Of a DNA stretch of 6,179 nucleotides, positions 4,956-6,179 are shown in pieces (the stretch's first letter is position 1; each line of letters begins with the position of its first letter). The notes beneath the pieces are model-generated. The model did no database searches, was not told the origin of the DNA, and saw nothing but the letters and a program-made list of their open reading frames with translations. The stretch lies in the NCBI GenBank assembly GCA_030147425.1, contig JASKZW010000011.1, positions 1 to 6,179 of the forward strand, written 5' to 3'. The DNA comes from Tissierellales bacterium. Lineage in GTDB: Bacteria; Bacillota_A; Clostridia; Tissierellales; JASKZW01. A program made the translations under genes and the position numbers.

Positions 4956-6143
4956 ATGAGTAAAAGTTTATCAGAAAAAGGTTTAGGGATATCACCATCA
5001 GTAACTCTAGCAATTACAGCTAAGGCAAAGGAAATGAAGGCATCAGGTATAGATGTTATAAGTTTTGGTGCAGGTGAGCCAGACTTTAATACGCCAGAAC
5101 ATATACAAGAAGAAGGTGTTAGGGCTATAAAGGAAGGTTTAACAAGATATACAGCTGCATCAGGAATAGCAGAGTTAAAGGAAGCTATTTGTAAAAAGTT
5201 TAAAGAAGATAATGGCTTAGACTATACAAATGAAAACATAGTAATTTCAAGTGGTGCTAAACATTCTATCTACAATTCATTAATGGCTATATTAAATCCA
5301 GGAGATGAAGTTATTATAACTAGACCTTACTGGGTTAGCTATCCTGAATTAGTAAAAATAGCAGGAGGAGTGCCTGTTTTCGTAGATGCTAAGGAAGAAA
5401 ATGGTTTTAAGGTTAGTATAGAAGACTTAGAAAAAGTTGTAACTGATAAGACTAAGGCTATGATATTAAACTCACCAAGTAACCCAACTGGAGCTATATA
5501 CAATAAGAAAGAATTAGAAGAGCTAGCTAAATGGTTGGTGGAAAAGGATCTTTATGTTATATCAGATGAGATTTATGAAGAATTAGTATATGATGGAGAA
5601 CATGTAAGTATAGCTTCCCTAGGAGAAGAAATAAAGAATAACACAATAGTTATAAATGGTATGTCTAAGGCGTTTGCTATGACAGGATGGAGAATAGGAT
5701 ATACAGGAGCTAATAAGGAAATAACTAAGATAATGAGTAATGTTCAAAGTCATACAACTTCAAACCCTTGTTCCATATCCCAATATGCGAGTGTAGTAGG
5801 ATTAAAGGGAAGTAAGGAACCAATTGAAGCTATGAAAAAAGAGTTTGTTAGAAGAAGAGATTACATGGTTGATAAAATAAACAGCATAGATAATATATCT
5901 TGTTTAAAACCACAAGGAGCATTCTATATAATGGTTAATATAGAAAAATTAATCGGAAAAACAATAAATGGTTTTGAGATTAAAGACTCTTTAACATTAG
6001 CTGAGTACTTATTAAATGAAGCTAAAATCGCAGTTATACCTGGAGCTGGATTTGGTGTAGATAATTACATAAGATTATCTTATGCAACTTCATTAGAAAA
6101 TATTAAAGAAGGTTTAGATAGACTAGAAAAAGCTTTACAATAA
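4956..6143 (+). CDS. aspB: Aspartate aminotransferase (class I, subgroup Ibeta)
   Basis: A 395-residue PLP enzyme, predicted to interconvert aspartate plus 2-oxoglutarate with oxaloacetate plus glutamate in the cytosol. All fold-type I motifs are intact: the N-terminal SPSVTLAITAKAKE and GAGEPDFNTPEH segments, PYWVSYPE (124-131), SPSNPTGA with N176, SDEIYEE with D204 that binds the pyridine nitrogen, GMSKAFAMTGWRIGY with the Schiff-base lysine K238 and phosphate-binding R246, and R373 in YIRLSYA for the alpha-carboxylate. K102 in GAKHSIYN aligns with the lysine that recognises the side-chain carboxylate in Thermus-type enzymes, which supports aspartate over a purely aromatic or alanine substrate; broader specificity (for example prephenate) is possible. 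SD GGAGGG (4942-4947) is 8 nt before the ATG. It lies 21 bp after padR and is followed by a terminator, so it is probably the last gene of that unit. Confidence 0.93.
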   Translation: MSKSLSEKGLGISPSVTLAITAKAKEMKASGIDVISFGAGEPDFNTPEHIQEEGVRAIKEGLTRYTAASGIAELKEAICKKFKEDNGLDYTNENIVISSGAKHSIYNSLMAILNPGDEVIITRPYWVSYPELVKIAGGVPVFVDAKEENGFKVSIEDLEKVVTDKTKAMILNSPSNPTGAIYNKKELEELAKWLVEKDLYVISDEIYEELVYDGEHVSIASLGEEIKNNTIVINGMSKAFAMTGWRIGYTGANKEITKIMSNVQSHTTSNPCSISQYASVVGLKGSKEPIEAMKKEFVRRRDYMVDKINSIDNISCLKPQGAFYIMVNIEKLIGKTINGFEIKDSLTLAEYLLNEAKIAVIPGAGFGVDNYIRLSYATSLENIKEGLDRLEKALQ

Positions 6144-6147
6144 TTTT

Positions 6148-6179
6148 AAAAGGCTTACTTTTTAAAGTAGGCCTTTTTT
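6148..6179 (+). terminator. Rho-independent terminator after aspB
   Basis: Stem aaaaggcttacttt (6148-6161) with aaagtaggcctttt (6164-6177), containing one G-U pair and with the central A/T bases as loop, ending in a T run that reaches the window edge. It starts 4 nt after the aspB stop. The A tract on the left side means it could also work on the opposite strand. Confidence 0.88.

Overview
The window is AT-rich DNA whose six complete functional genes, their Shine-Dalgarno (SD) sites and their Rho-independent terminators all look like a spore-forming, low-GC Firmicute, most likely an anaerobe of the Clostridia/Tissierellia type. The supporting evidence is the RNase Y gene followed by spoVS (a neighbourhood common in Clostridia), the sporulation protein itself, AGGAGG-type SD sites, heavy use of AGA/AGG/ATA/TTA codons, and GTG/TTG starts. 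All convincing genes are on the + strand. The species cannot be fixed from the sequence alone.

Region 1 (1-1335) holds three tightly packed genes that together look like one Rad50/SbcC-type DNA-repair ATPase split into pieces. The first is the 3' end of a coiled-coil protein that stops shortly after a CPYC zinc-hook-like motif. The second is an 80-residue coiled-coil protein. The third carries the descending coil, ABC signature, Walker B and H-loop. The N-terminal Walker A part, and any partner nuclease, would lie upstream of the window.

Region 2 (1336-3691) starts with a near-consensus sigma-A promoter (TTGACA, 17 bp, TAAAAT). It drives rny (membrane-anchored RNase Y with KH and HD domains), followed by two tandem copies of spoVS that are 95% identical in protein. 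A strong terminator closes the block. The best SD of rny points to an in-frame ATT codon rather than to the upstream ATG.

Region 3 (3692-6179) is a likely three-gene transcription unit: a PHP-domain phosphoesterase of the TrpH/YciV (RNase AM) type, a PadR-family regulator whose TTG start lies inside the end of the PHP gene, and a class I aspartate aminotransferase. It ends in a terminator at the window edge.

I see no tRNA or rRNA gene, CRISPR array, insertion sequence or prophage structural gene. The items most worth a second look are the split zinc-hook ATPase with its small middle subunit, the duplicated spoVS, and the possible AUU start codons.
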